Shown: piece after piece, positions 52,613-60,797 of the stretch
Position numbering within the stretch: position 1 is the stretch's first letter
Layout of the letters: the number at the start of each line of letters is the position of its first letter
Assembly (NCBI GenBank): GCA_949296525.1
Contig: CASFOP010000008.1
Location: 1-64,000, forward strand
Length of the DNA stretch: 64,000 nt
Reading direction: 5' to 3'
Source of the DNA: an uncultured bacterium
GTDB lineage: Bacteria > Elusimicrobiota > Elusimicrobia > Elusimicrobiales > Elusimicrobiaceae
Notes under the pieces: generated by a model
Databases searched by the model: none
What the model was told of the DNA's origin: nothing
What the model saw: only the letters and a program-made list of their open reading frames with translations
Made by a program: the position numbers and the translations under genes

Positions 52613-53266
52613 TCAAAAGGCAAACGAAACCGTTGCTCCTGCTTCCCGGCGTACGGAAGAAGAGGCTTCCAAAACAAAACTGCGCCAGGGGGAAGGTTCG
52701 TAACTGATACGGAATTCTCCCCCCACTTTCCAACGCCGCCCCAAACTAAATTCCGTTCCGAATCCGGCCATCCATATAGCCCCGCTGCCGTCCATATCCT
52801 CAAAAGCCAGCGGAAAAGAGGCCCTGTTAAACACCACGCCTCCGCCAAACAAAACATATAAAGCCGGATGAGTCTGAGGAGTGAGATTATATTTTATGAC
52901 AGCGGAAACGGAATACTTGCTAATTTCTTCTAAAAATTCCGTTTCCCGGTCAACAGCCGTCAGCCACTGTCCCTCCGCTCCGGCCCAAAACCGCTCGGAA
53001 ATGCGCTTCAACAAACGCACTTGGGTGCCGGCCATATTCCGCGAAAGGACCCCGCCTTCGCCGTCCTGGATATTCCCGACGGAAAACACGGGCCCGGCCT
53101 CTGCCTCCCAGCTTGGCGGAATATTGTTTGGTTGCGGCGCTGTTTCGTATATTCGCGGCACGGGGCGGTATATATGGTATATCTGCCCGTGTGCACACAA
53201 CGCCGCTGATATGCACAAAAAGGCCGCCAGGGCGGCGACTTTCAGCGCGGAAAGACGTTCTCTCAT
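52613..53266 (-). CDS. Small outer-membrane beta-barrel protein
   Basis: The 217-residue protein has a signal peptide (to about CAHGQ) and alternating beta-strand sequence: GPVFSVGNIQDGEGG, YVLFGGGVVFNRA and FGTEFSLGRRWKVGGEFRISYE. The terminal AF-type Phe (VSFAF) is recognised by the BAM complex. It could be an eight-stranded barrel of the OmpW/OmpX size class; the family is not certain. It ends exactly where the kinase remnant begins. Confidence 0.7.
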   Translation of the reverse strand: MRERLSALKVAALAAFLCISAALCAHGQIYHIYRPVPRIYETAPQPNNIPPSWEAEAGPVFSVGNIQDGEGGVLSRNMAGTQVRLLKRISERFWAGAEGQWLTAVDRETEFLEEISKYSVSAVIKYNLTPQTHPALYVLFGGGVVFNRASFPLAFEDMDGSGAIWMAGFGTEFSLGRRWKVGGEFRISYEPSPWRSFVLEASSSVRREAGATVSFAF

Positions 53267-53491
53267 ACAGTTTCCCCGCGCTTATTGTATAAAAACAACT
53301 CCCGGATTTTATATAACTTGTTTTATAGGAAAAATTAACTTTTTATATCTATTTTCCCTTTACTTTCCCCCGCCTGCGCCCGATGGAAGCCGCATATGCC
53401 CGGCGCCGGCAGGGCACATGCCTTTTACATGACAAAGGCGGCCCCAAAGCCGCCCTTGTTCTCCCCCTGCTAAGTGTTAAGGATGAAGACG
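53267..53491. terminator. Intergenic gap with two hairpins
   Basis: GCATATGCCC pairs with GGGCACATGC (53392-53421, one mismatch), and ACAAAGGCGGC with GCCGCCcTTGT (53432-53459). The second lies 33 nt after the stop of the barrel gene at 53492 and may terminate it. The left part is an AT-rich promoter region for the gene at 53266. Confidence 0.45.
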
Positions 53492-54313
53492 TTAAAAGCG
53501 CGTACCAATGCGGAAAAACGCGCTGTGGAACTGCAGGTAATTGTCTTTTCCGTAATAGCGGTTAAGGTCATTGCCTTTGACGAAGGCCACCGTATAGCGG
53601 TATTCCAGTCCCATAAAAATATCTTTGCTCAGGTTATACTGCAGCCCCAAGCCGGCAAACAAATCCAGCCCCCATTTGTCGGAACTCTGGGAGGTATATT
53701 CCCCGTTGCGTATGCCGGAAGATTTCATACGGGCCTGTGCCGCGCCGACACCCAGGGGAATGTACAGGCGCCAGGTATCCCAGGCATTGATGGTATATTT
53801 TCCGGCCAGCGCAATGCTGTTCAGGCGCAGCTTGTCATATTTATAACTACCCAGCCGGTAATTGGTGCGGCTGTCGTGGTTGAGTAACATATAGTCGGCA
53901 CCCAGGGCAAAATGGTCGCTAATATCCCACAACACCTGGCCCGTGGCAGCCAGCCCCAAATCCGTCATACGCGCGCCGGTCGTATCTTTATTAAAAGAAT
54001 AGCTTGCGCCCACACCGATAGACACTTCGGCGTGTTTTTCATTGGCCAGGGCCATTTTGCTGGGTGTATAATCGGAATATTGCGTCTGGCTGATGACGCG
54101 AGTTCCGCCCTGCGGCGTGCTGCGGGTCTGCTCCACCATACCGTATTGGGTGGTGCCTTTCTTGTTGGTGGTGGTTACGTCATAAACGGTAGTCGTATCC
54201 GTCTGTACGGTGCGCATGCGCGGCTGTTGGGCCGTCTGCCCCTTAGCATTTTGTGCCGAAGCCGTTGAAGCCAGCAACGCCAAGGCGGCCAAAGCCATTA
54301 AACCTTTTTTCAT
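53492..54313 (-). CDS. Outer-membrane beta-barrel protein with extended N-terminal linker
   Basis: The 273-residue protein has a signal peptide (ASTASAQ), then about 70 residues of Thr/Gln-rich linker, then an OmpA-like small barrel (VSIGVGASYSFNKDT, FALGADYMLLNHDSRT, PLGVGAAQARM, MGLEYRYTVAFVKG) ending with a terminal Phe (FRIGTRF). Function is unknown; no peptidoglycan-binding domain is attached. GGGGGAGA precedes the start. It is a separate transcription unit from the barrel gene at 52613. Confidence 0.75.
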   Translation of the reverse strand: MKKGLMALAALALLASTASAQNAKGQTAQQPRMRTVQTDTTTVYDVTTTNKKGTTQYGMVEQTRSTPQGGTRVISQTQYSDYTPSKMALANEKHAEVSIGVGASYSFNKDTTGARMTDLGLAATGQVLWDISDHFALGADYMLLNHDSRTNYRLGSYKYDKLRLNSIALAGKYTINAWDTWRLYIPLGVGAAQARMKSSGIRNGEYTSQSSDKWGLDLFAGLGLQYNLSKDIFMGLEYRYTVAFVKGNDLNRYYGKDNYLQFHSAFFRIGTRF

Positions 54314-54469
54314 ATTCTCCCCCTGTTTTTTTGTTTGGTAAAAATAAACTACATGGTTATGGTAAGATAATGCCCTCGGCCGGTCAACGCAAAAAAGAGG
54401 TTAGTTTTCCTCCCTCTTATGTCCCTAAGGGCAGAGACAGCTCCTTTCCTTGCTGTTTTTGTATTGGAT

Positions 54470-54498
54470 TTGACAGCGGGCTTATATAATGTTAATAT
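54470..54498 (+). promoter_or_regulatory. Promoter TTGACA-17-TAATAT for the rimP operon
   Basis: A perfect -35 is followed after 17 bp by TAATAT; TATAAT also occurs at 54485-54490. The predicted start is about 54505, just before a terminator-like hairpin. Confidence 0.5.
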
Positions 54499-54510
54499 AA
54501 ATTATCCGCT

Positions 54511-54540
54511 AAAAAGCGACTTGGCAACAAGTCGCTTTTT
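54511..54540 (+). terminator. Leader hairpin/attenuator before rimP
   Basis: A perfect 12-bp stem AAAAAGCGACTT/AAGTCGCTTTTT with a 6-nt loop ends in a T-run 20 nt before the rimP ATG. There is no upstream plus-strand gene for it to terminate, so it likely controls entry into rimP-nusA-infB. Confidence 0.65.
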
Positions 54541-54559
54541 ACTTAATAGGCAGGTGCGC

Positions 54560-55018
54560 ATGAAAGACCCTAAAACCATAGAACAGACCGTATCCTCCGC
54601 GCTGGAAGGCCAGGGCGTGGAACTGGTGGATCTGGTGATACAAAACCAGGGACGCAAAAAACTTTTGCAGTTTTTCGTTGACAAGGAAGGAGGCGTCACG
54701 CTGGACGACTGCTCCGCGCTGACCAACCAAATAGACGCCGTGTTGGAAATGGAAAACCTCATTGACGGGGCGTATATTTTGGAGGTTTCCTCCCCGGGCG
54801 TCAAACGCGTGCTGAAAAAGCCGGCGCATTTTAAAAAGTTCGTGGGGCAGCGCGTACGCATCGTGCTTAAAACCCCGCTGGACGGACGCGGCTTTTTCAC
54901 AGGCGGCATCGCCTCCGCCGATGACGAAGGATTTACGCTAAACGACGGCACAAATCAATATCACTTTACGTACGACAATATCAAAAAGGCCAACTTGGAC
55001 CCCGTACTTGAATTTTAA
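54560..55018 (+). CDS. rimP: Ribosome maturation factor RimP
   Basis: The 152-residue protein has GVELVDLVIQNQGRKKLLQFFVDKEGGVTLDDCSALTNQID and YILEVSSPGVKRVLKKPAHFKKFVGQ, the RimP N-domain signature, and an SH3-like C-domain. It assists 30S maturation. The ATG at 54560 follows AGGCAGG; the longer open frame upstream runs through the leader hairpin and is rejected. It heads the classical rimP-nusA-infB operon. Confidence 0.95.
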   Translation: MKDPKTIEQTVSSALEGQGVELVDLVIQNQGRKKLLQFFVDKEGGVTLDDCSALTNQIDAVLEMENLIDGAYILEVSSPGVKRVLKKPAHFKKFVGQRVRIVLKTPLDGRGFFTGGIASADDEGFTLNDGTNQYHFTYDNIKKANLDPVLEF

Positions 55019-55072
55019 CACCGCGCGCGGGCCCGTGCCCGCCGCATATTATATATAAGGAGAACAAACCAA

Positions 55073-56458
55073 ATGGAAGGAACCGCCAAAGATTTAATCC
55101 AGGCCCTGGAAGGACTGGAAAGAGAAAAAAATATCAAAAGAGACGATATTTTGAAAACCATTGAAGACGCCCTGGTGTCGGCCCTGCGCAAAAACCTGGG
55201 CAAAACCGCCCAAATCAGCGCCAAAATTGACGTGGAAACGGGCACCATTCAGGCCTTTCAGACCCTAAACGTCGTAGACGTGGTGACCAACCCCGAAGCC
55301 GAAATTGACGTGGAAGCGGCAAAAGCCTACCTCAAAGACCCCAAAGCCGGCGACGTGGTAACCCTGACGCAGGACGTGGAGGATTTCTCCCGCATTGCGG
55401 CGCAAATCGCCAAACAGGTGCTGATCCAAAAGGTGCGCGGCATTGAACGCGAAAACTTTTACAAAGAATTCAAACCCCGCGAAGGCGAAGTGGTGACGGG
55501 TTCCGTGCGCCGTTTCTCCGACCGCGATTTAATCGTGGACCTGGGCAAAGTGGAAGCCATTCTGCCGTACTGCGAACAGATTAAAAAGGAACGCTATACC
55601 AGCGGTTCGCGCGTCAAAGCCATCATCGCCAAAGTGCTGAGCCAAACCGATTTGGCCAATATCGGTGATGATCCGGTGCTGGGCCGTTATAAGTCCGCCG
55701 CATATAAAATGGACAAAGGCCAGCGCGGGCCCTATGTCATTCTCTCCCGCGCCAACGGCAAATTTTTGGAAGAGCTGTTTAAAGTGGAAGTGCCCGAAAT
55801 CAGCGAAGGCATTGTGGAAATCAAAGGCGTCCAGCGCGACCCGGGTTTCCGCGCCAAAGTGCTGGTGTCCAGCATTGACCACAAAATTGACCCTATCGGC
55901 ACCTGCGTGGGCATGCGCGGCATACGCATTCGCGCGGTCATGAACGAGCTGTCCGGCGAACGCATTGACTTGATTAACTATTCCGACGATATTACCACCG
56001 TGCTGGCCAACTCCATTGCGCCGGCCAAGGCCAGCTTTGTCAAAATCGTAAGCATGAGCGAGAAAAAAGCCCTCATTATCGTGCCTGACGACCAGCTGCC
56101 CATCGCCATCGGCAAAGACTGGCAGAATATCAAGCTCGCCTCCCGCCTGACCGGCTGGGATTTGGAAGTAAAGAGCGAAAGCCAGAAAAATAAAGAAGCC
56201 GAAGAGGCCGCCGCGGCCACCCAGGGCGAACTGGAAGGCATAGAAGGCATCGGCCCCAAAACCGCCGAAATTTTGCAGAAAGCGGGTTACAGCTCCGCCG
56301 AGCAAATCGCTTCCGTAGAGCCGGAACACTTGGCCGCTTTGCAGGGCATCGGCGAAAAAACGGCCGCCAAGATTATTGAAAGCGCCAAAAAACATTTAGA
56401 ACAGCAGGCTGAAAAGCCGGCGGAGGAGGAAGCCCATGACGACCAGGAAAACAACTAA
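55073..56458 (+). CDS. nusA: Transcription termination/antitermination factor NusA
   Basis: The 461-residue protein has the NusA N-terminal RNA-polymerase-binding domain (1-125), S1 domain (about 130-200, GEVVTGSVRRFSDRDLIVDLG) and two KH domains (IVEIKGVQRDPGFRAKV, GMRGIRIRAVMNEL, LPIAIGKDWQNIKLA). A C-terminal helix-hairpin-helix pair (about 385-450, GIEGIGPKTAEILQKAG) follows. It modulates pausing and termination. AAGGAGA precedes the ATG. Its 3' end overlaps infB by 23 bp. Confidence 0.97.
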   Translation: MEGTAKDLIQALEGLEREKNIKRDDILKTIEDALVSALRKNLGKTAQISAKIDVETGTIQAFQTLNVVDVVTNPEAEIDVEAAKAYLKDPKAGDVVTLTQDVEDFSRIAAQIAKQVLIQKVRGIERENFYKEFKPREGEVVTGSVRRFSDRDLIVDLGKVEAILPYCEQIKKERYTSGSRVKAIIAKVLSQTDLANIGDDPVLGRYKSAAYKMDKGQRGPYVILSRANGKFLEELFKVEVPEISEGIVEIKGVQRDPGFRAKVLVSSIDHKIDPIGTCVGMRGIRIRAVMNELSGERIDLINYSDDITTVLANSIAPAKASFVKIVSMSEKKALIIVPDDQLPIAIGKDWQNIKLASRLTGWDLEVKSESQKNKEAEEAAAATQGELEGIEGIGPKTAEILQKAGYSSAEQIASVEPEHLAALQGIGEKTAAKIIESAKKHLEQQAEKPAEEEAHDDQENN

Positions 56459-58751
56459 AGAAGGGGACTCCTCCGACACTAAAAAGAAAACCGCGGCCAA
56501 AAAGCCCGCCGCCAAAAAAACGGCGGTAAAAAAAGAGGGCACGGCTAAAAAAAACGCGGCCAAAAAAACGACGGCTAAAACAACGGCTAAAAAAACCACG
56601 GCGCGCAAAACGGCAGCCAAGAAACCCGCCGCGGAAAAAGAACTAAAAGAAATTTCCGCCGCAGCGGCGCAGATGCAAGCCGCTGCTCCGGCTACTCATC
56701 AGGAGCCGGAAGCCAAGCCCGCGCCGCAGGCTAAACCGGCCCCGCAGGCGGCTCCCGCCGTACAGCCGAAACTCGAGCCGGCAGCACAGCCGCGGCAGGA
56801 AGCGCCCAAAGCGCAGCCTGCCCCGCAGGCACAGCCTCCGCGCACGCAACAAGCGCCCGCAGCGGCCCCCAAACCGCAGCCGCAACAACAGCCCCAGCAC
56901 GGGCAGAACCGCCCCCAGCAAGGGGTAAACAGACACGGCAAACCGCAGGGAAATCAAAACGCCGCGCCGCAGACGTCGCAGGCGAAAACGGTGCGCTTAA
57001 TCGGCACGGAAACGGTCAAAGATTTGGCCGAAAAGATGAATTTTAAAATCAATGATTTCATCAAAAAACTGATGACCCTGGGCGTATTCGCCACTATTAA
57101 CCAGCGTCTGGAAAAAGACATGGTGGAGCTGATTTGCTCCGAATGCGGTTACACGGTGGAAGAAGCCCCCGCGGAGCTGGACGAAGAAACCCTGCACATC
57201 ATGCAGGCGCAGGACGATCCGGCCAGCCTTAAACCCCGCAGCCCCGTCATCACCATTATGGGCCATGTGGACCACGGCAAAACTTCTCTCTTGGACGCCA
57301 TACGCAGTTCCAACGTGGTGGCCGGGGAAGAAGGCGCCATCACCCAGCATATCGGCGCGTACCGCGTACATACGCCCAAAGGGGATTTAACCTTTCTGGA
57401 CACCCCGGGCCACGAAGCCTTTACCGCCATGCGCGCGCGCGGCGCACAGGCCACGGATATCGTGGTGCTGGTTGTATCCGCCACCGACGGCATTATGCCC
57501 CAAACCATAGAGGCCATGGAGCACGCCAAAGCCGCCGGAGCGCCCATTATCGTGGCCGTCAATAAAATTGACCTGCCCGGCGCCAATGTGGACCGCGTCA
57601 AGCAGGACCTGGCGGCCCGCGGCCTGGTGCCCGAGGAATGGCAGGGCTCCACGATTTTTGTGGAAATTTCGGCCAAGAAAAAAATCAATATTGACAAACT
57701 ATTGGAAATGATTGCCCTGCAGGCGGAAATGATGGAACTCAAAGCCAATCCCGACCGCCTGGGCGTGGGTGTTATTCTGGAATCCAAGCGCGACAACAAA
57801 CGCGGCGTGGTGGCCACGGTGCTGGTGCAAAAAGGTACCATGAAAGTGGGCGACCCGTTCATCGTCGGCACCAGCTACGGCCGCATCCGTGCGCTGATTG
57901 ACGAAAACGGCCAGCGCTACCAACATATCGGCCCCAGCGTGCCGGCGGAAATCCTGGGTATCAGCGGGGAGCCGCCGCAGGTGGGCGATACGCTCTACAT
58001 TATGGAAAGCGAAAAAGAAGCCCGCTACGCCGCCGAAAAACGCAAGCTGGCGCAGAAAGAAGACGCCAATGCGCGGCGCACCAAACAGGTGTCTTTGATG
58101 AGCCTGGCCAAAGACGAAAACGGCGAAAACACCGTCAAACGCCTGCCCATTGTGCTAAAAGCCGACGTGCAGGGCTCCATTGAAGCCATTAAAGACGCTC
58201 TGCTGCGCATTCCGTCCGACGAAGTGGAGCTGGACATCATCCTCTCCGCGCCGGGCAATATCAATGAGTCCGACATTCTGCTGGCCAAAGCCAGCAATGC
58301 CGTAGTCATCGGCTTTCACGTGGACGTGGAGCACAAAGCACAGGCCGAGGCCGAACGCGAAGGCATAGAAATACGCCTCTACACCATTATCTTTGAACTG
58401 CTGGAAGATATCAAAGCTGCCATGGAAGGCCTGTTGGAGCCTGACGTGGTGGAAGTGTCTTTGGGCAAAGCAACCATTAAGAAGGTCATGCGCTTAAGCT
58501 CTGGCATTATTTCCGGCTCGCTGGTGGAAAGCGGAAAAATGGTGCGCGGCGCCGAAGTGAAAATCTGGCGCGGCGAAGAGGTGGTCGGCACCGGACGCAT
58601 AGGCGGCCTGAAACGCTTCAAAGACGACGTCAAGGAAGTGGAAAAAGGTTTTGAATGCGGCATCCTGGTGGAAGGATTCAAAGGAGTGCAGGAAGGGGAC
58701 GTCATTGAGTGCATCAAGCACGAAAACGTCACCCGCCGCATCAAAATGTAA
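56436..58751 (+). CDS. infB: Translation initiation factor IF-2
   Basis: The 771-residue protein has an N-terminal 70-residue Lys/Ala/Thr-rich segment resembling histone-H1 tails (repeated AAKK/TAKK units). A Pro/Gln/Ala-rich linker (85-185) and an IF2_N domain (VKDLAEKMNFKINDFIKKLM) follow. The G domain starts about residue 276 (GHVDHGKTSLLDAI, DTPGHEAF, NKID), then come domains II-IV. It recruits initiator tRNA to the 30S subunit. GGAGGAGG precedes the ATG. The last ~30 codons are present a second time just downstream. Confidence 0.97.
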   Translation: MTTRKTTKEGDSSDTKKKTAAKKPAAKKTAVKKEGTAKKNAAKKTTAKTTAKKTTARKTAAKKPAAEKELKEISAAAAQMQAAAPATHQEPEAKPAPQAKPAPQAAPAVQPKLEPAAQPRQEAPKAQPAPQAQPPRTQQAPAAAPKPQPQQQPQHGQNRPQQGVNRHGKPQGNQNAAPQTSQAKTVRLIGTETVKDLAEKMNFKINDFIKKLMTLGVFATINQRLEKDMVELICSECGYTVEEAPAELDEETLHIMQAQDDPASLKPRSPVITIMGHVDHGKTSLLDAIRSSNVVAGEEGAITQHIGAYRVHTPKGDLTFLDTPGHEAFTAMRARGAQATDIVVLVVSATDGIMPQTIEAMEHAKAAGAPIIVAVNKIDLPGANVDRVKQDLAARGLVPEEWQGSTIFVEISAKKKINIDKLLEMIALQAEMMELKANPDRLGVGVILESKRDNKRGVVATVLVQKGTMKVGDPFIVGTSYGRIRALIDENGQRYQHIGPSVPAEILGISGEPPQVGDTLYIMESEKEARYAAEKRKLAQKEDANARRTKQVSLMSLAKDENGENTVKRLPIVLKADVQGSIEAIKDALLRIPSDEVELDIILSAPGNINESDILLAKASNAVVIGFHVDVEHKAQAEAEREGIEIRLYTIIFELLEDIKAAMEGLLEPDVVEVSLGKATIKKVMRLSSGIISGSLVESGKMVRGAEVKIWRGEEVVGTGRIGGLKRFKDDVKEVEKGFECGILVEGFKGVQEGDVIECIKHENVTRRIKM

Positions 58752-58870
58752 GTTTGGCAGGGTTTTCTTATGCCTTGCCTGGTGGAAGGATTCAAAGGAG
58801 TGCAGGAAGGGGACGTCATTGAGTGCATTAAGCACGAAAACGTCACCCGCCGTATCAAAATGTAAGTTTG
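58664..58870 (+). repeat. Tandem duplication of the infB 3' end
   Basis: The 93 bp at 58664-58756 (end of infB plus stop and 7 bases) recur at 58778-58870, offset 114 bp, with two differences that are both synonymous (ATC/ATT, CGC/CGT). The 21-bp spacer GCAGGGTTTTCTTATG... copies the 3' arm and tail of the terminator further downstream (GCGGGGTTTTCTTATG). Confidence 0.9.
58770..58865 (+). pseudogene. Second copy of the IF-2 C-terminal peptide (31 codons)
   Basis: ATG at 58770 opens a frame reading MPCLVEGFKGVQEGDVIEC... through HENVTRRIKM and TAA, identical in protein to the IF-2 C-terminus after three new residues. No ribosome-binding site precedes it. It is best regarded as a duplication fragment. 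Confidence 0.75.
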
Positions 58871-58880
58871 AATGACGCTG

Positions 58881-58919
58881 AAAACCCCGCCGCGGACGCA
58901 AGAACGCAGGCGGGGTTTT
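58881..58919 (+). terminator. Terminator of the rimP-nusA-infB operon
   Basis: The 11-bp stem AAAACCCCGCC/GGCGGGGTTTT encloses a 17-nt loop; CTTATGTTTTTT follows. Confidence 0.85.
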
Positions 58920-58939
58920 CTTATGTTTTTTCGCCCCCC

Positions 58940-58967
58940 TTGTTTCTCCGGCGGAAAGTGTTATAAT
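58940..58967 (+). promoter_or_regulatory. Promoter TTGTTT-16-TATAAT for DUF190 gene
   Basis: A perfect -10 lies 16 bp after TTGTTT. A ~55-nt leader with a small GC hairpin (CGCCACGCTGGCG) leads to GGGGGA and the ATG at 59029. Confidence 0.6.
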
Positions 58968-59028
58968 AAAAGTAACGGCACGGCCGTTTCACCGCCACGC
59001 TGGCGGCGTTCAAATCCGGGGGAAAATT

Positions 59029-59382
59029 ATGGAACCCAAAAAAATCAAACTGCTTAAAATTTTTGTCAGCAGCACAGACGTGGTGGACCATGCTTTGTTA
59101 TACGAAAGCATTTTGCGCAAAGCCAAAGCGTACGGGCTGGCAGGCGGTACGGCCGTCAAAGGAGCTATGGGCTACGGTATCAGCAGCGAGTTGCGCAACA
59201 GCCGTTTTTGCGAACTGGTGGAAAAATTCCCCGTTGTGGTGGAATGTATAGACACCGCCGATAAAATAGACGGCTTTATAGAAAGTATTTTGCCCTGGCT
59301 GGAGCACCAGCCCAAAGGCTGTTTGGTCAGCACGCAGGACGTAACCGTATATCTGGCCAAAAAAGGCGACACCAAAAAATAA
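59029..59382 (+). CDS. DUF190 family protein
   Basis: The 117-residue protein matches DUF190 over its length: LKIFVSSTDVVDHALLYESILRKAKAYGLAGGTAVKGAMGYG shown by its pattern of a ferredoxin-like first half, PVVVECIDTADKID and VTVYLAKKG. DUF190 proteins are PII-like, ligand-binding trimers often near fluoride exporters (CrcB), but no crcB is adjacent. Function is unknown. It has its own promoter and terminator. Confidence 0.9.
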   Translation: MEPKKIKLLKIFVSSTDVVDHALLYESILRKAKAYGLAGGTAVKGAMGYGISSELRNSRFCELVEKFPVVVECIDTADKIDGFIESILPWLEHQPKGCLVSTQDVTVYLAKKGDTKK

Positions 59383-59387
59383 CTTTT

Positions 59388-59411
59388 CCCCCGCTCCGGC
59401 GGGGGTTTTTT
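59388..59411 (+). terminator. Terminator after DUF190 gene
   Basis: The stem CCCCCGC/GCGGGGG with a 4-nt loop is followed by T6. Confidence 0.9.
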
Positions 59412-59440
59412 ACGCCGCGCGGGGCTTACGGCCAAAATGA

Positions 59441-59446
59441 TATAAT
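59441..59446 (+). promoter_or_regulatory. -10 element (TATAAT) for leaderless rbfA
   Basis: A perfect TATAAT ends 6 nt before the ATG at 59453, with no ribosome-binding site. Confidence 0.5.
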
Positions 59447-59452
59447 AAGACT

Positions 59453-59812
59453 ATGATAGACAGAATCAAACGGCTTGAAAATTTATTTTTGCAGGAAATC
59501 AACTCCATTATCTCCCGCATGACCGCGGCGGGCCATTTGGGCGGCTTTGTAACCATTACCGCCGTGCATGTGGCCAAGGACTTGGCCTCGGCCAAAGTGT
59601 ATTTTTCCGTGTTCGGCAGCCCCGAGGACAAAAAGAAAACGCAGGAGCAGCTGTCCCTGCTGCGCAAAGAGCTCGGCGCGCTGCTGCGCCACCGGCTGCA
59701 TTTAAAACGCATTCCGTCTTTCAGCTTTGAATATGACGACACGCCCGAAAAAGCCAGCCGCGTGGAAAGCATTTTTAAAGTCATAGAAAAAGAACACGAA
59801 CATGAAAACTAA
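59453..59812 (+). CDS. rbfA: Ribosome-binding factor A
   Basis: The 119-residue protein has the KH-fold pattern IDRIKRLENLFLQEINSII, VTITAVHVAKDLASAKVYFSVFG, LLRHRLHLKRIPSFSFEYDDT. It assists late 30S maturation in the cold. It heads rbfA-nrnA-truB-ribF, the usual continuation of the nusA-infB region, here split off by the DUF190 unit. It overlaps the next gene by 11 bp. Confidence 0.95.
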   Translation: MIDRIKRLENLFLQEINSIISRMTAAGHLGGFVTITAVHVAKDLASAKVYFSVFGSPEDKKKTQEQLSLLRKELGALLRHRLHLKRIPSFSFEYDDTPEKASRVESIFKVIEKEHEHEN

Positions 59813-60797
59813 TCCGTCTTCTTTTGAACAGATTTGGCAGGCCGTGCAGAACGGCCAAAACTTTTTCGTCGCCGGACATTTAAATCCGGACGGGGATTCC
59901 TTGGGCTGCACGCTGGCCGTGTGCTCACTCCTGGAGCGTCTGGGCAAAACCGCCTATGCGTACGCTTCGCCGGCTATCGGTACGGATTTGCTGTTTTTGC
60001 CGGGGCTGGAGAAAATCCATGTCAGCGAGCTGCCGCCCAAACCGCAGTTTGACACCGTGATTTTGCTGGAATGCTCCGACCGCAAACGCGGCGGCGATTT
60101 GGAAAGTGTATTGCAGAACGCCAAGACCCTGGTTAATATAGACCACCATTTGGTCAGCGACGCATACGGCAACGTCAATCATATTGATTCCGCGGCTTCA
60201 TCTACCGCCGAAATTATTTTCCAGCTTTTTGAAGCCAGTCCGGACAGCCTGCTTCCCACGCCCGATGAGGCCACCTGCCTGTATACGGGCCTGGTAACGG
60301 ATACGGGCCGCTTCCTGCATACCAATACGACGGCCGAAGCCCTGCGCGTGGCTTCCGCGTTGGTGGCTTTGGGCGCGGACGTAAACAAAATCAACCAGGT
60401 CATTTATTTCACCAAATCGTACACCGAGCTGAAACTCCTGGGCCGCGCGCTGGAAAAAATGCACCTGCTTTTCCAAAACAAATACAGCGAAATCGTGCTG
60501 ACGCAGGCCGATTTTGAGCCGCTTAACGCCGTGCCTTCGCAGACGCAGGGCATTGTCAGCCAGCCCACCATGATCCCGGGGGTGGAAGTGTCGGCCCTGA
60601 TTAAAGAAGAACCGGACAAAGTGTCGGTCAATCTGCGCTCGCGCAACCATATAGACGTCAGTTCCATCGCCCAAAAATTCGGCGGCGGCGGCCATGCCCG
60701 TGCCGCGGGGTTTAAGGTAACGGGCAAGCCCGTACAGACGGTGGCGCAGGAGCTGGCCGAAACCGTGCGGGAAGTACTGGCCCATGCAAAGCACTGA
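59802..60797 (+). CDS. nrnA: DHH/DHHA1 phosphoesterase (NrnA-like)
   Basis: The 331-residue protein has VAGHLNPDGDSLGC (first metal motif), TVILLECSDRKRGGDLE, NIDHHLVSDAYGN (DHH), CLYTGLVTDTGRFLHTNT and a C-terminal DHHA1 domain with FGGGGHARAAGFKV. It degrades nanoRNAs and/or pAp or c-di-nucleotide products in the cytosol. Its place between rbfA and truB is widely conserved. The symbol follows the family; pAp phosphatase activity cannot be judged. Confidence 0.9.
   Translation: MKTNPSSFEQIWQAVQNGQNFFVAGHLNPDGDSLGCTLAVCSLLERLGKTAYAYASPAIGTDLLFLPGLEKIHVSELPPKPQFDTVILLECSDRKRGGDLESVLQNAKTLVNIDHHLVSDAYGNVNHIDSAASSTAEIIFQLFEASPDSLLPTPDEATCLYTGLVTDTGRFLHTNTTAEALRVASALVALGADVNKINQVIYFTKSYTELKLLGRALEKMHLLFQNKYSEIVLTQADFEPLNAVPSQTQGIVSQPTMIPGVEVSALIKEEPDKVSVNLRSRNHIDVSSIAQKFGGGGHARAAGFKVTGKPVQTVAQELAETVREVLAHAKH

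Noticed and set aside
52611-52857. Upstream part of the 180-codon kinase-remnant frame
   Set aside because: It is only open because it reads the barrel gene in a different frame; kinase similarity begins at about 52610.
58968-59028. Fluoride riboswitch before DUF190
   Set aside because: DUF190 genes can be near fluoride exporters, but the conserved riboswitch sequence is not present in this short leader and no crcB is adjacent.
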